From contig CAISEP010000014.1 in assembly GCA_903884425.1 (NCBI GenBank), positions 186,001 through 250,000 of the forward strand: a stretch of DNA of 64,000 bases. The letters are read 5' to 3'. Origin of the DNA: an uncultured Caulobacterales bacterium (GTDB lineage: Bacteria > Pseudomonadota > Alphaproteobacteria > Caulobacterales > Caulobacteraceae). A model generated the notes under the pieces. The model was given only the letters and a program-made list of their open reading frames with translations, made no database searches and was not told the origin of the DNA. Shown here in pieces: positions 1-11,564 of this stretch (position 1 is the first letter of the stretch; each line of letters begins with the position of its first letter). The position numbers and the translations under genes are program-made.

Positions 1-468
1 ATAGCGGACCAGCCCCTGGCGGACGAGGTCGTCCAGGGCGCGCACCGTCTCCTCCACCGGGGTGACGCTGTCATTGGCGTGGATCTGGTAGAGGTCGATG
101 TGATCCAGCTGCAGGCGCTCCAGGCTGCGCTGGACGCCGTCCATGATGTGGGCCCGGCTGGCCCCCACGTCGTTGGGCCCGGTGCCCATGGCCCCGTAGA
201 CCTTGGTGGCGATGACCACGTCCGAACGCTTGATGGCGAGGTTCTTCAGGGCCTGACCCAGGATCCGCTCGGACAGGCCCTCCGAATAGACGTCGGCCGT
301 ATCGATGAAGTTGACCCCGTGGTCGAGGCTGGTGCGGATCAGCGCCTCCGCGGCCGTCTGGTCCTGGGCCCCGATGGCGGCCCACCGGCTGGTGCCGCCG
401 AAGGTCATGGTGCCCAGGCAGAGCTCGGAAACGAATAGGCCGGTGCGGCCAAGCTGGTTATAGCGCAT
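1..468 (-). CDS. Aldo/keto reductase, N-terminal part (runs off left edge)
   Basis: The 156 visible codons read MRYNQLGRTGLFVSELCLGT at the start, which is the usual opening of the AKR family of NAD(P)H-dependent carbonyl reductases with a TIM-barrel fold. The catalytic set is visible: Asp and Tyr in DTADVYS, Lys in ATKVYG and His in YQIHAND. The 3' half lies outside the window, so the substrate class cannot be judged. The start is the ATG facing the divergent rlmJ gene, with about 90 bp of shared promoter region between them. Confidence 0.9.
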   Translation of the reverse strand, partial: MRYNQLGRTGLFVSELCLGTMTFGGTSRWAAIGAQDQTAAEALIRTSLDHGVNFIDTADVYSEGLSERILGQALKNLAIKRSDVVIATKVYGAMGTGPNDVGASRAHIMDGVQRSLERLQLDHIDLYQIHANDSVTPVEETVRALDDLVRQGLVRY

Positions 469-558
469 CGTGAAGCTCCTGGTTCGGCGTCTGGGTTCCC
501 TGATGAGGGGTAGATCGCGTTGCGCACGGGCGGTTGCAAGGGCGGCGAGGCGCACGAC

Positions 559-1404
559 ATGAACTACCGGCACGCATATCACGCGGGCAATTTCGCCGAC
601 CTGCTGAAGCATGCCCTGCTGCTGGGTCTGCTGGCGGCCCTGCGGACCCGCGGACGGCCGCTCCGGGTGGTCGACACCCATGCCGGGGCCGGTCTCTATG
701 ACCTGACGGATACGCCGACCCTGAAGTCGGGAGAGGCGGCGGCCGGCATCCTGCGGCTGGCCGAAGCGGGGGATGGGGGCGACGCGCAGCTTGGGGCGCT
801 TCTCGTGGCCGTGCGGGGCCTGAATGCGGGTGACTTACGCCTCTATCCCGGCTCTCCCGTGCTGACGGCCCGGGCGCTCGGGCCATCCGACGGTCTGATC
901 GCCTGCGAGCTGCGCGGGGAGGAGGCCGATCTGCTGCGTTCCGCCCTGGATCGCCAGGTCCCGCGGCCGGGTCCCGCCGTGCGGGTCCGGACCGTGGACG
1001 GGTTCGGCTATGCCGCAACCCTGTCGCCGGACCCGGCGGTCACCACCCTTGTCCTGATCGACCCCCCCTACGAGGCGGGCGACGACTATGACCGGGTGGT
1101 GGAGACCGTAGGCCGTATCCTGGCCCGCGACCCGCAGACGGTGGTAGCCGTCTGGGCACCCATAAAGGACCTGGAGACCCTCGACTTCCTGCTGCGCCGC
1201 CTGGAGGTCCTCCCCGAGGCCCGGGGCTATGTGGCGCAGCTTCGCCTGCGGCCCCTGGCCAATCCCATGCGGATGAACGGCTGCGCCATGATCGTGCTGG
1301 GGGCGGACGAGACGGCCGGGGCCGCCCGGTCGACCGCGGAACACCTGGCGCAGCTGTGCGGCGAGGCGGGGGCGAAGGCGGTGGTGCATCCCCTCGGCGG
1401 GTGA
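559..1404 (+). CDS. rlmJ: 23S rRNA (adenine(2030)-N(6))-methyltransferase RlmJ
   Basis: This 281-residue protein starts MNYRHAYHAGNFADLLKH, the characteristic N-terminus of RlmJ (formerly YhiR/ComJ), which methylates A2030 of 23S rRNA using SAM. A SAM-binding segment (VVDTHAGAGLYDL) lies near residue 40 and the N6-adenine methyltransferase motif DPPYE lies in the middle of the protein. Length agrees with the family (about 280). The ATG at 559 was chosen because it gives the conserved N-terminus; the frame is open upstream but carries no family sequence there. Confidence 0.93.
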   Translation: MNYRHAYHAGNFADLLKHALLLGLLAALRTRGRPLRVVDTHAGAGLYDLTDTPTLKSGEAAAGILRLAEAGDGGDAQLGALLVAVRGLNAGDLRLYPGSPVLTARALGPSDGLIACELRGEEADLLRSALDRQVPRPGPAVRVRTVDGFGYAATLSPDPAVTTLVLIDPPYEAGDDYDRVVETVGRILARDPQTVVAVWAPIKDLETLDFLLRRLEVLPEARGYVAQLRLRPLANPMRMNGCAMIVLGADETAGAARSTAEHLAQLCGEAGAKAVVHPLGG

Positions 1405-1518
1405 CGAAATCCGGTGCGCGGCCGTCGCGACCGTGTTATGCTGCGCTGCACAATAACCGCGCCGTCCGTGCCGGTTTCCTGAGTGTTCCCGCGCCTTCCA
1501 GCCACTGAAGAGGTGAAC

Positions 1519-1800
1519 ATGATGCCCCCGTCCCAGGTCCCGCCTCCCGAACGCCTGATCCACCTCGGTCTGGGGCTGGCCTCGCCCCTCTGGCCGGCCT
1601 TCTATGCCGCCACTGCCGCGGGCCTGGCGCTGTGGAGCGTCGGGGCCATGGTCCGGGCCGCCGGGGCGTCCGCCCCCGCCACGTCCCCGACGGTGATCCC
1701 GACCGTGGCAAAGCCCGTTGCCACGACCCGTCCGGCCCGCAAGCGGCCGTCCCGGGCCCGGGCGGCGGCGGCGCCGGCCAAGGGATCGCCCGGCGTCTGA
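1519..1800 (+). CDS. Small single-pass membrane protein of unknown function
   Basis: A 93-residue protein preceded by a GAAGAGG ribosome binding site. Residues about 18-45 are hydrophobic and could form one membrane segment (ASPLWPAFYAATAAGLALWS). The C-terminal 40 residues are rich in Ala, Pro, Arg and Lys and are probably disordered, possibly contacting nucleic acid or acidic partners. I do not recognise a family. The good ribosome binding site and typical codon use argue that it is real; position and charge alone do not give a function. Confidence 0.6.
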   Translation: MMPPSQVPPPERLIHLGLGLASPLWPAFYAATAAGLALWSVGAMVRAAGASAPATSPTVIPTVAKPVATTRPARKRPSRARAAAAPAKGSPGV

Positions 1801-1905
1801 CGCTCAAACAGGGGGCTCTGCGCCCTTGCTGCGCCCTGCGGCCCTGTTAAGGATAGGGGGCGCAGGGGCTCTCCGGGGGGATCCCGCGCCGTCGGGAGGG
1901 GACCC

Positions 1906-2406
1906 ATGGCGAGGACGCTGGCGGATATCCACAATATCCGGCTGTCGATCGAGCGGATCGGCAACATCTCCGACGACGTGATCCATCTGGGCCCCGTGCG
2001 CTTCGGCCTCGACGGCTTTCTGGAAATGATCCCCTTCGCCGGCGAGATCTACAGCCTCAGCGCCGGGGCCCTGCTGGTGATCGAGGGGATCCGGGCACGG
2101 GTTCCGCTGACGACCCTGATCGGCGTGGTGTTCCTCATCGGCCTGCGCACCCTGATCGGCTCGGTGGATGTGCTTGCCATCCCGGTGGCCGGACCCCTGG
2201 CCGTGGTGCTGGGGGCCCCCACCAATCTCATCGCCGCGGGCTTCCGGGCCCACCGGACCAGCGCCAACATGCTGATCAAGGCCATGGACGACACCTATTA
2301 TTCCGAGCTCAGCCATGCCGAGGCCCGCCGCCAGCCGGACTACGAGACCCTGGTCGCGAACATCCGCTCCGGCGCGGAACGGCGGCGGATCGTGTTCCTG
2401 GGCTGA
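1906..2406 (+). CDS. DUF4112 family membrane protein
   Basis: This 166-residue protein contains the DUF4112 pattern: a FGLDGFLEMIPFAGEIYSL segment (compare the usual FGLDPLIGLIPGVGD) followed by two or three hydrophobic helices and a basic segment (GFRAHRTSANMLIKAMDD). It is predicted to sit in the inner membrane. The family's function is unknown. It stands between a small membrane protein and the convergent mutB gene, only 11 bp from the latter's stop codon. Confidence 0.8.
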   Translation: MARTLADIHNIRLSIERIGNISDDVIHLGPVRFGLDGFLEMIPFAGEIYSLSAGALLVIEGIRARVPLTTLIGVVFLIGLRTLIGSVDVLAIPVAGPLAVVLGAPTNLIAAGFRAHRTSANMLIKAMDDTYYSELSHAEARRQPDYETLVANIRSGAERRRIVFLG

Positions 2407-2417
2407 GCCGGGGGAGG

Positions 2418-4583
2418 CTAGGCCGCCGGGTCCTGGGCATAGCCCAGGCGCGCGTTCAGCTTGGACAGCACATCGATGGCCGCCTCGGCAACGACGGTGC
2501 CGGGGGGATAGACCGCCGCGGCCCCCGCATCGAGCAGGGGCTGCACATCGTCCGGCGGGATCACGCCACCCACCACGATCATGACGTTGGAGGCCCCCGC
2601 CCGGTCCAGTTCCTGCTTCAGTTCCGGGGTCAGGGTCAGGTGGCCCGCCGCCAGGGACGAGGCCCCCACCACATGGACGCCCTTGTCCACGGCAACCCGG
2701 GCCGCTTCCTCCGGGGTCTGGAACAGCTCGCCCACCTCCACCTGGAAGCCCAGGTCGGTGAAGGCTGACGCGATCACCTTCTGGCCCCGGTCGTGGCCGT
2801 CCTGGCCCATCTTGGCGATGAAGATGTGCGGCGCACGGCCGTCGGCGCGCTTGAACGCCTCCACCATGGCCCGGGCCTGGGCCACCTTGCCGTCGGACCC
2901 GGCCTCGCGGCCATAGACGCCCTCGATGGCCTTCACCTGCGCCCGATGGCGGCCGAAGACCTCCTCGAGGGCCAGGCTGATCTCGCCCACCGTGGCCTTG
3001 GCCCGGGCGGCGGCGACGGCAAGCTCCAGCAGGTTCGCCTGACCCCGGGCCCCGTCGGTCAGGGCCTTCAGGGACGCGGCGACCGCGGCGGGGTCCCGCT
3101 CCGCCTTCAGCCGGGCGAGCTTTTCCAGCTGCTGCTGGCGGACGGAGGAATTGTCCACCTTCAGCACGGGAATGGCTTCCTGCGTCTCGGGGCGGTAGCG
3201 GTTGACGCCCACCACGGCCTGGCGATTGGCGTCGATCCGGGCCTGGGTACGGGCGGCGGCCTCCTCGATGCGCAGCTTGGGCACGCCCGCGTCGATGGCC
3301 TTGGCCATGCCGCCCAGGGTGTCGATCTCGGCGATGTGGGCCAGCGCCCGGTCGGCCAGGTCCGCCGTCAGCCGCTCCACGTAGTAGCTGCCCCCCCAGC
3401 TGTCGATGGTCTGGGTCAGGCCGGTCTCGGTCTGCAGGAACAGCTGGGTGTTCCGGGCGATCCGGGCGGAGAAGTCCGTCGGCAGGGCGAGCGCCTCGTC
3501 CAGGGAGTTGGTGTGCAGGCTCTGGGTCTGGCCCCCGGCGGCGGCCATGGCCTCCACGGCGGTGCGGGCGACGTTGTTGAACACATCCTGCGCCGCCAGG
3601 CTCCAGCCGGAGGTCTGGCTGTGGGTGCGCAGCGACAGGGACTTGGCGTCCTTCGGGTTGAACTGGCGCATCAGACCGGCCCAGATCAGCCGGGCGGCGC
3701 GCATCTTGGCCACTTCCATGAAGTAGTTCATGCCGATGGCCCAGAAGAAGCTGAGCCGGGGGGCGAAGGCGTCCACATCCATGCCCGCCGCCACGCCCGC
3801 CCGGACATATTCGATGCCGTCGGCCAGGGTGTAGGCCAGCTCCAGGTCCGCCGTCGCACCGGCTTCCTGCATGTGGTAGCCGGAGATCGAGATCGAGTTG
3901 AACTTCGGCATGTTCTTCGAGGTGTAGGCGAAGATGTCCGAGATGATCCGCATGGAGGGCGCCGGGGGGTAGATGTAGGTGTTCCGGACCATGAACTCCT
4001 TCAGGATGTCGTTCTGGATGGTCCCGGACAGCTTCTCCGGCGGCACGCCCTGTTCCTCGGCGGCGACGATGTAGAGGGCCAGCACCGGCAGAACGGCCCC
4101 GTTCATGGTCATGGACACGCTCATCCGGTCGAGCGGAATGCCGGAGAACAGGGTGCGCATGTCGAGGATGGAGTCGATGGCGACGCCCGCCATGCCCACA
4201 TCGCCCTTCACCCGCGGGTGGTCGCTGTCATAGCCCCGGTGGGTGGCGAGGTCGAAGGCCACCGACAGGCCCATCTGCCCCGCCGCCAGGTTGCGGCGAT
4301 AGAAGGCGTTGGACTCCTCCGCCGTGGAGAAGCCCGCATACTGGCGGATGGTCCACGGATTGGTGGCGTACATGGTGGGGTAGGGACCCCGCACGAAGGG
4401 GGCGATGCCGGGATAGCCGCCGAGATGGGCCAGCCCTTCTGCGTCCCGGGCGTCATAGACCGGCTTGACCGCCAGGCCTTCGGGCGTCTCCCAGGCTTCG
4501 GCCCCGGTCGGCGGTGCCGGGACGGGGGCCGCGGCGGCGGCGTCGAAGTCCAGCGTGGTGAAGTCGGGGAAGGTCGCGCTCAT
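2418..4583 (-). CDS. mutB: Methylmalonyl-CoA mutase, large (catalytic) subunit
   Basis: The 721-residue protein has the two domains of the catalytic subunit of adenosylcobalamin-dependent methylmalonyl-CoA mutase. The TIM barrel carries [20 protein letters not shown], containing the substrate-contacting Tyr and Arg. The C-terminal B12-binding domain carries [11 protein letters not shown] with the DxHxxG cobalt-ligand motif. It converts (R)-methylmalonyl-CoA to succinyl-CoA at the end of propionate and branched-chain or odd-chain acid breakdown. Its ATG overlaps the stop of the small upstream gene (ATGA), so it is the third gene of a coupled operon after mutA. Length matches the family. Confidence 0.97.
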   Translation of the reverse strand: MSATFPDFTTLDFDAAAAAPVPAPPTGAEAWETPEGLAVKPVYDARDAEGLAHLGGYPGIAPFVRGPYPTMYATNPWTIRQYAGFSTAEESNAFYRRNLAAGQMGLSVAFDLATHRGYDSDHPRVKGDVGMAGVAIDSILDMRTLFSGIPLDRMSVSMTMNGAVLPVLALYIVAAEEQGVPPEKLSGTIQNDILKEFMVRNTYIYPPAPSMRIISDIFAYTSKNMPKFNSISISGYHMQEAGATADLELAYTLADGIEYVRAGVAAGMDVDAFAPRLSFFWAIGMNYFMEVAKMRAARLIWAGLMRQFNPKDAKSLSLRTHSQTSGWSLAAQDVFNNVARTAVEAMAAAGGQTQSLHTNSLDEALALPTDFSARIARNTQLFLQTETGLTQTIDSWGGSYYVERLTADLADRALAHIAEIDTLGGMAKAIDAGVPKLRIEEAAARTQARIDANRQAVVGVNRYRPETQEAIPVLKVDNSSVRQQQLEKLARLKAERDPAAVAASLKALTDGARGQANLLELAVAAARAKATVGEISLALEEVFGRHRAQVKAIEGVYGREAGSDGKVAQARAMVEAFKRADGRAPHIFIAKMGQDGHDRGQKVIASAFTDLGFQVEVGELFQTPEEAARVAVDKGVHVVGASSLAAGHLTLTPELKQELDRAGASNVMIVVGGVIPPDDVQPLLDAGAAAVYPPGTVVAEAAIDVLSKLNARLGYAQDPAA

Positions 4584-4957
4584 GCGGCGTCTCCGTCGTC
4601 ATCCTCGTCGAAGGCCTCGACCAGGGCCACCCAGAAGGGGTCCGTGGCGTCCACCTCGTCCACGTCGTCGGCAAAGGCCACCACGGTCTCGCCATTGGGC
4701 AGGACGAGGCCCAGCACCTCCAGGGTCTCCCCGTCCTCGGTGTCATGGGTCTCTGCCTGGACGATCAGGGCCCCGTACTCGTCATCCTCGTCGTACCAGA
4801 TCACCGGCTGGGGGAATTCCCCGTCCACGGCCTGGCCGTTGAAGGTGTCGCTGAGGGCGTAGACGGCGTTTCCGGCGGTCACGTCGTCCTCCGTCGCGAC
4901 CCGTCCGGAGAAGGTCGGCACGGCGTGCCAGTCCTTGGTGGTGAAGGGGGTGGTCAT
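4580..4957 (-). CDS. Acidic 125-residue protein of unknown function inside the mutA-mutB operon
   Basis: This gene lies exactly between the two mutase subunits and overlaps both by ATGA junctions (its ATG with the mutA stop, its TGA with the mutB start), so it should be translated with them in fixed proportion. The product is strongly acidic: it has [11 protein letters not shown] in the middle and ends in DEDDDGDAA. It has no signal peptide, no membrane segment and no cysteine. The body ([19 protein letters not shown], then [17 protein letters not shown]) looks like a compact beta-rich fold. I do not recognise a family. It is not a MeaB-type GTPase because it has no P-loop. A role in mutase assembly, B12 loading or stability is an inference from position only. 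Confidence 0.85.
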   Translation of the reverse strand: MTTPFTTKDWHAVPTFSGRVATEDDVTAGNAVYALSDTFNGQAVDGEFPQPVIWYDEDDEYGALIVQAETHDTEDGETLEVLGLVLPNGETVVAFADDVDEVDATDPFWVALVEAFDEDDDGDAA

Positions 4958-6783
4958 GCGAAGGCCTCCAGGCATTCGGCGAGGATCTGGACGAGGTCCG
5001 CCCCGGCATGGATGAAACCGTCCACGCCACTGGCACGCAGCGCGTCCTGATTGGATGGGCGGCCTGCCACCAGCAGGCGGCGGACACCGGCGGCCTTCAG
5101 GGCCCGGGCGGCGGCTTCGCCCTCGGCGACATAGGCCTCGTCGGTCCCGCAGAGCACCGCGACCCGCGCGTCGGTCCGTGACACGTCGGAGGCTGCAAGC
5201 ACCTCCGCCGCCAGGCCCCCAGCGGCGAGGGCATTCTGGGTGAATCCGACCCGTGCTGCGTGGTCCCGGGCCGTGCCCAGGGTCGCCAGCAGGGCCACCG
5301 GCGCAGGGGCAAGGGCCGCGGCCCGCGCTCTCAGGGCCTCGAAGGGTTCGGCAGCCCGCCAGGGCGCCAGGGGTTCCGCCCGTCCCGCAGGACCCGGCAG
5401 CTGGACCTTCGGGCTTGGCCTGGCAAAGGCGGTGGCGTCGGTGGTGTCGAGCTCCACCGGCGCGTCGGTCAGGATCGGGAACTCCGTGACGCCGATCAGG
5501 CCCGACTTGCGGGTGGCCGTGTCCTGCTGCCGCTGTTGGCGGACCTGGGCGACGGCCTCCTGGACCTGCCCCTGCTGCAGGGCGGAGATGATCCCGCCCG
5601 CGGCCTCGATGGCCTGGAAGGCGGCCCAGCCGGCACGGGCCATCTGGTCGGTCAGGGTCTCGAGGTACCAGGCCCCGGCCGCGGGGTCTGCCACCCGGCC
5701 GAGACTGGCCTCTTCCATCAGCACCAGCTGGGTGTTGCGCGCCTGCCGCCGGGCGAAGTCCGTGGGCCGTCCCAGGGGCTCGGTGAAGGGGGCCAGCACC
5801 ACCGCATCCGCACCGCCGACGCCCGCGGCGAACCCGGCCGCCGTCAGCCGCAGCAGGTTCACCCAGGGGTCGAGCCGTGAGAGCATCCGGGCAGACGACC
5901 GGGCCTCGATGCGGGCCGTCGCCTCGACGCCGCAGGCCTGGGTCAGCTTGCCCCACAGGAGACGCAGGGCGCGGAGCTTGGCAATCCCGTTGAAATAGGT
6001 GGCGTCCACGCTGGCCCCCAGCACGATCCTCTGGAAGGCCTCCGACTGGGGCAGGCCCGCGCGGGTGAGGGCCCTGGCATAGGCGAGGGCGGCGGCGAGG
6101 GTGAAGCCCAGCTCCTGCCCCTCCGATCCGCCGGCCTCGTGCACCACCCGGCCGGTGGCGAGGAACAGGCTGGCCCTGGCATAGGGGGCGGTCCAGCGGA
6201 CGCCGGTCTCCGCCGCCAGGATCATGTGGCTCTCCACCGGTCCGGGGCTCGTCCCGGCCTCGGCAAAGGCGGACAGGGGGTCCATGTGGAAGGCCAGCGG
6301 GGCCTGGGGGGAGCGCTTGCCCAGCTCCCCCAGCCAGTCGGCGGCCTGGGGCCCGAGAAAGCCCGCATCCAGGGCGACGGGGGCCAGATCCAGCAGGACG
6401 CCGGTCAGGGCCCTGGCCAGATCGTCGCGGTCCGCCACCGCCACGCCCCGCGCCCCCGTCGGGTCGATGCGGACCAGAAGGGAGGCGGCCCCGTTCTCCA
6501 GGTCCTGCAGGGCCTGCCGCGCCGCTTCCAGGGGGGAGGGATGGGCGATGGTGGCGCGCAGGTCCCACGGACGATCAATGTCCCGGGGGCCGATCAGCGG
6601 CCCGACGGCAGGCCCGGCATTGTCGGCGGTATAGAGGGGCTGGACGGGGATGCCGTCGCCGGTGGTGCGCACCAGCCGACGCTCGAACGACTGCCCCTTC
6701 AGCACGCCGTCCACCAGCGCCAGCCAGTCCTGGCGGGTCGCGGGGGGGAATTCATGGGCCAGGCGATCTGCGGTCTGGGTCAC
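4954..6783 (-). CDS. mutA: Methylmalonyl-CoA mutase, small (non-catalytic) subunit
   Basis: The 609-residue protein is homologous to MutB along its length (for example ARRQARNTQLVLMEEASLG against the barrel segment of MutB). It lacks the DxHxxG B12 motif, as expected for the regulatory subunit of the heterodimeric enzyme. The GTG start at 6783 (MTQTADRLAHEF) was preferred over an in-frame TTG six codons upstream because CGGGAG lies at ribosome-binding distance before the GTG. It is the first gene of the mutA-unknown-mutB operon and is transcribed away from the divergent nitronate monooxygenase gene. Confidence 0.93.
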   Translation of the reverse strand: MTQTADRLAHEFPPATRQDWLALVDGVLKGQSFERRLVRTTGDGIPVQPLYTADNAGPAVGPLIGPRDIDRPWDLRATIAHPSPLEAARQALQDLENGAASLLVRIDPTGARGVAVADRDDLARALTGVLLDLAPVALDAGFLGPQAADWLGELGKRSPQAPLAFHMDPLSAFAEAGTSPGPVESHMILAAETGVRWTAPYARASLFLATGRVVHEAGGSEGQELGFTLAAALAYARALTRAGLPQSEAFQRIVLGASVDATYFNGIAKLRALRLLWGKLTQACGVEATARIEARSSARMLSRLDPWVNLLRLTAAGFAAGVGGADAVVLAPFTEPLGRPTDFARRQARNTQLVLMEEASLGRVADPAAGAWYLETLTDQMARAGWAAFQAIEAAGGIISALQQGQVQEAVAQVRQQRQQDTATRKSGLIGVTEFPILTDAPVELDTTDATAFARPSPKVQLPGPAGRAEPLAPWRAAEPFEALRARAAALAPAPVALLATLGTARDHAARVGFTQNALAAGGLAAEVLAASDVSRTDARVAVLCGTDEAYVAEGEAAARALKAAGVRRLLVAGRPSNQDALRASGVDGFIHAGADLVQILAECLEAFA

Positions 6784-6958
6784 AGGCCACTCCCGAAGCA
6801 AATCCGATCAAGGGTCCGGACTTGCCCCCGGAAGCCCGCAGGCGTCAAGCAGGTGACCTTCCGTCACGTGATCTTGCGCCGCTGCTTTGTGGCCCTAGGA
6901 TGCGCCGCATCGTCGCCCTGACCGGGGGACACGCCCTTTCGCCAGCACCGGGGACCTC

Positions 6959-7963
6959 ATGGCTCTACCTCCCATTCTTCGCGATCGCCTGCGGCTGCCG
7001 CTGATCGGCTCGCCGCTGTTCATCATCTCCGGTCCGGAGCTGGTCATCGCCCAGTGCAAGGCGGGAATCGTCGGCTCGTTCCCGTCCCTGAACGCCCGCC
7101 CGATCTCGCAGCTGGACGAATGGCTGCACCGGATCACCGAGGAACTGGCCGCCTGGGACCGGGACCATCCGGACCAGCTGTCCGCGCCCTTTGCCGTGAA
7201 CCAGATCGTCCACCGGACCAACAACCGGCTGGAGGAGGACATCGAACTCTGCGTCAAGCACAAGGTCCCGGTGATCATCACCTCGCTGGGTGCCCGGGTG
7301 GAGGTGAACGACGCCATCCACAGCTATGGCGGCATCGTGATGCACGACGTGATCACCAATGCCTTCGCCCGCAAGGCGGTGGAAAAGGGGGCCGACGGCC
7401 TGATCCCGGTGGCGGCCGGTGCGGGGGGCCATGCGGGCACCCTGTCGCCCTTCGCCCTGGTGCAGGAGATCCGGGAGTGGTTCGACGGACCCGTCGCCCT
7501 GTCAGGCTCCATCGCCACGGGTCGCGCCATCCTGGGGGCCCAGGCCATGGGGGCCGACCTTGCCTATATGGGCTCGGCCTTCATCGCCACGGCGGAGGCC
7601 AATGCGGTGCAGGGCTACAAGGACATGATCGTCGAGAGCAGCGCCGAGGATATCGTCTATTCCAACCTGTTCACCGGCGTGCACGGCAACTATCTGGCCC
7701 CGTCCATCGTCAAGGCGGGCCTCGATCCCGACGACCTGCCGCAGAGCGATCCGTCGAAGATGAACTTCGGTTCCGGCGGCAACCAGGAAGCCAAGGCCTG
7801 GCGGGATATCTGGGGCTGCGGCCAGGGCATCGGCGCGATCCGCAATGCCCCGCCCGCAGGCGAGTTCATCGCCCGGCTGATCCGCGAATATGACGAGGCC
7901 CAGGCCGAACTGGCGGTGAAGACCGGCTATGTGCGCCACGCCAGGGGCCTCGCCCCCGCCTAG
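6959..7963 (+). CDS. Nitronate monooxygenase (2-nitropropane dioxygenase family)
   Basis: The 334-residue protein is an FMN-dependent TIM barrel of the NMO family, which oxidises alkyl nitronates such as propionate 3-nitronate. The opening is typical (LPLIGSPLFIISGPELVIAQ). The catalytic His is in GAGGHAGT, and the phosphate-binding ALSGSIATGRAI and AYMGSAFIAT segments follow. The ATG at 6959 is preceded by CCGGGGAC. It diverges from the mutase operon. Many family members act on unknown nitro compounds, so the substrate is not certain. Confidence 0.9.
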   Translation: MALPPILRDRLRLPLIGSPLFIISGPELVIAQCKAGIVGSFPSLNARPISQLDEWLHRITEELAAWDRDHPDQLSAPFAVNQIVHRTNNRLEEDIELCVKHKVPVIITSLGARVEVNDAIHSYGGIVMHDVITNAFARKAVEKGADGLIPVAAGAGGHAGTLSPFALVQEIREWFDGPVALSGSIATGRAILGAQAMGADLAYMGSAFIATAEANAVQGYKDMIVESSAEDIVYSNLFTGVHGNYLAPSIVKAGLDPDDLPQSDPSKMNFGSGGNQEAKAWRDIWGCGQGIGAIRNAPPAGEFIARLIREYDEAQAELAVKTGYVRHARGLAPA

Positions 7964-8005
7964 GATATCGGCAGGTTTGTCCACCCCGGCCGGGAGTGGG
8001 GGACA

Positions 8006-8032
8006 CTGGAGGGCGTGACACCCGCCCTCCAG
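8006..8032 (+). promoter_or_regulatory. Perfect 10-bp inverted repeat overlapping the ribosome binding site of the DUF2793 gene
   Basis: CTGGAGGGCG (8006-8015) and CGCCCTCCAG (8023-8032) form an uninterrupted 10-bp stem with a seven-base loop. The 3' arm runs into the AGGAG ribosome binding site of the gene starting at 8043. There is no T tract, so a simple terminator for the preceding monooxygenase gene is less likely than an RNA hairpin or a protein site. The role is inferred. Confidence 0.45.
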
Positions 8033-8042
8033 GAGCCCCTCC

Positions 8043-9289
8043 ATGTCCGATTCCAGCACCCCCCGCCTCGGCCTGCCCTATCTGGCGGCCAGCCAGGCCC
8101 AGAAGCAGGTGACCCTCAACGCGGCCATGGCCAGTCTCGACGGACTGGTCCAGACCGCGGTGGAGAGCCGCACCCAGACCGCGCCGCAGTCCTCGCCCCT
8201 CGACGGGCAGATCTGGCTCGTGCCGCCACAGCCCACGGACACGGACTGGAACGCACTGGTGGGCCAGCTGGTCCGCTACGAGGGCGGGAGCTGGTCGAGC
8301 CTGCCCCTGGTGGAGGGCATGCTGGTCTATGTGAAGGACGAGAAGGTCCTGGCCCTGCTCGGGGCCGGGGGCTGGATGGAACTGTTCCCCGAGAAATCCC
8401 CAGGCCTGCGAAACCGGCTGATCAACGGGGGCTTCGACATCTGGCAGAGGGGCCCGTCGATGGCCTGTGCCGCCGACCAGACCACCTTTTCCGCCGATCG
8501 CTGGCAGGTCTGGTCTGCCGGTGCGCCGTCCACGGCCTCCCTCCAGCCCAGCGGCCTGCCTGGCGGGCCCCGCTCTGCGTTGAGTCTGGCGGCGGGGGCG
8601 CGGTGACCAGCGCCGCCGTCAGCCAGACCCTGGAGCAGGCCATGATCGCGGACCTGGCGGGGGAGCGGGTGACCCTGTCCGGCTGGGTGAAGGCGTCCCG
8701 GTCCCTGACGCTGGGGGTCAATCTCTACGCCTACGGAACGCCCGACCAGGCGTCGTCCCGGGCGAATGTCGGATGGTTCTCCATGGGGATCATCGGGCCG
8801 GCCTGGACCTTTGTGCAGCAGAGCTTCGTCCTGCCTGCAGGCTTTGCCGCCGGGGGACAGGTGGAGTTCAGCCTGGGGTCGCTGGCCGCCGGGGACACGG
8901 TGGGGCTGGCAGGCCTGCAGCTGGAGGCGGGAGGGATGGCCACGGCCCGCGAGGTCCGTCTGCCGGGGGCGGAGCTGTGGATGTGCCAGCGTTACTACCA
9001 GCTGACACCGGTCCTCTATGGTCTGGTGGGCACCTGGACCTCCCCGACCACGGCGGTGATGTCGGTGGCGCTGCAGCCGGCCATGCGCACCACGCCGGTC
9101 TGCCAGCCGGTCCCGCCGGGCCCGGTGTCGGTGGACTGCGCCGATGTGGGCACCTCGTCCACCACCAGCTTTGCGGTGTTTGCCAGCCCCGCCAATCTGG
9201 TCATGCATGCCAGCAGCCTCGCACCGGCCCGGACCGCGGGGGGCGGGGCGGGATGCAACACCCAGATCGCCTGCAACGCCGAAATCTAG
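8043..9289 (+). pseudogene. Phage-type DUF2793 protein, split by a one-base frameshift
   Basis: The first 187 codons encode a DUF2793 domain (LGLPYLAASQAQKQVTLNAA near the start), a family found in prophages and gene transfer agents next to tail genes. Translation stops at TGA 8604-8606. Reading on in the -1 frame from the GGGGG run at 8594-8598 gives a sensible continuation of about 228 residues, with jelly-roll, carbohydrate-binding-like segments (LAGERVTLSGWVKASRSL, QLEAGG), ending at 9289. One extra G in the run would restore a product of about 415 residues. It could be a sequencing error, a real inactivation, or programmed slippage. No other phage genes flank it. Confidence 0.75.
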
Positions 9290-9427
9290 CGTCGGAATTC
9301 GGCGGGCCGGGTGCGGAGGGGCGGGGGGCTGAGGTCCCCCGTCCCTTGCGTCATGATTGCCAATCCGGTCCGTCGCGTCTAACTCGCAGGAGAGGAAAGG
9401 TTCGTCCGGATTTCCGACGGAGGGACC

Positions 9428-11428
<2,001 letters not shown>

Positions 11429-11564
11429 CCCCGTCTCCCGGCGGATGACGGGACGGGCAACGGGACTGGCGCCGACGCGGTGTGGGCGGCTATAGGAGAA
11501 CGGCGCGGTCCGTCGGACGGCGCGGGAATCGGAAGACAGGGCCACTCACGATGGGCGGAAAGCC

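Noticed and set aside
2793-4862. Very long open frame opposite mutB and its neighbour
   Set aside because: Third-position GC bias leaves stop-free antisense frames; the composition is His/Gly/Arg-rich with no family resemblance, while mutB is certain.
8043-9289. Possibility that this is part of a prophage
   Set aside because: The genes on both sides are metabolic, there are no integrase, att repeats, capsid or tail genes, and base composition does not change.
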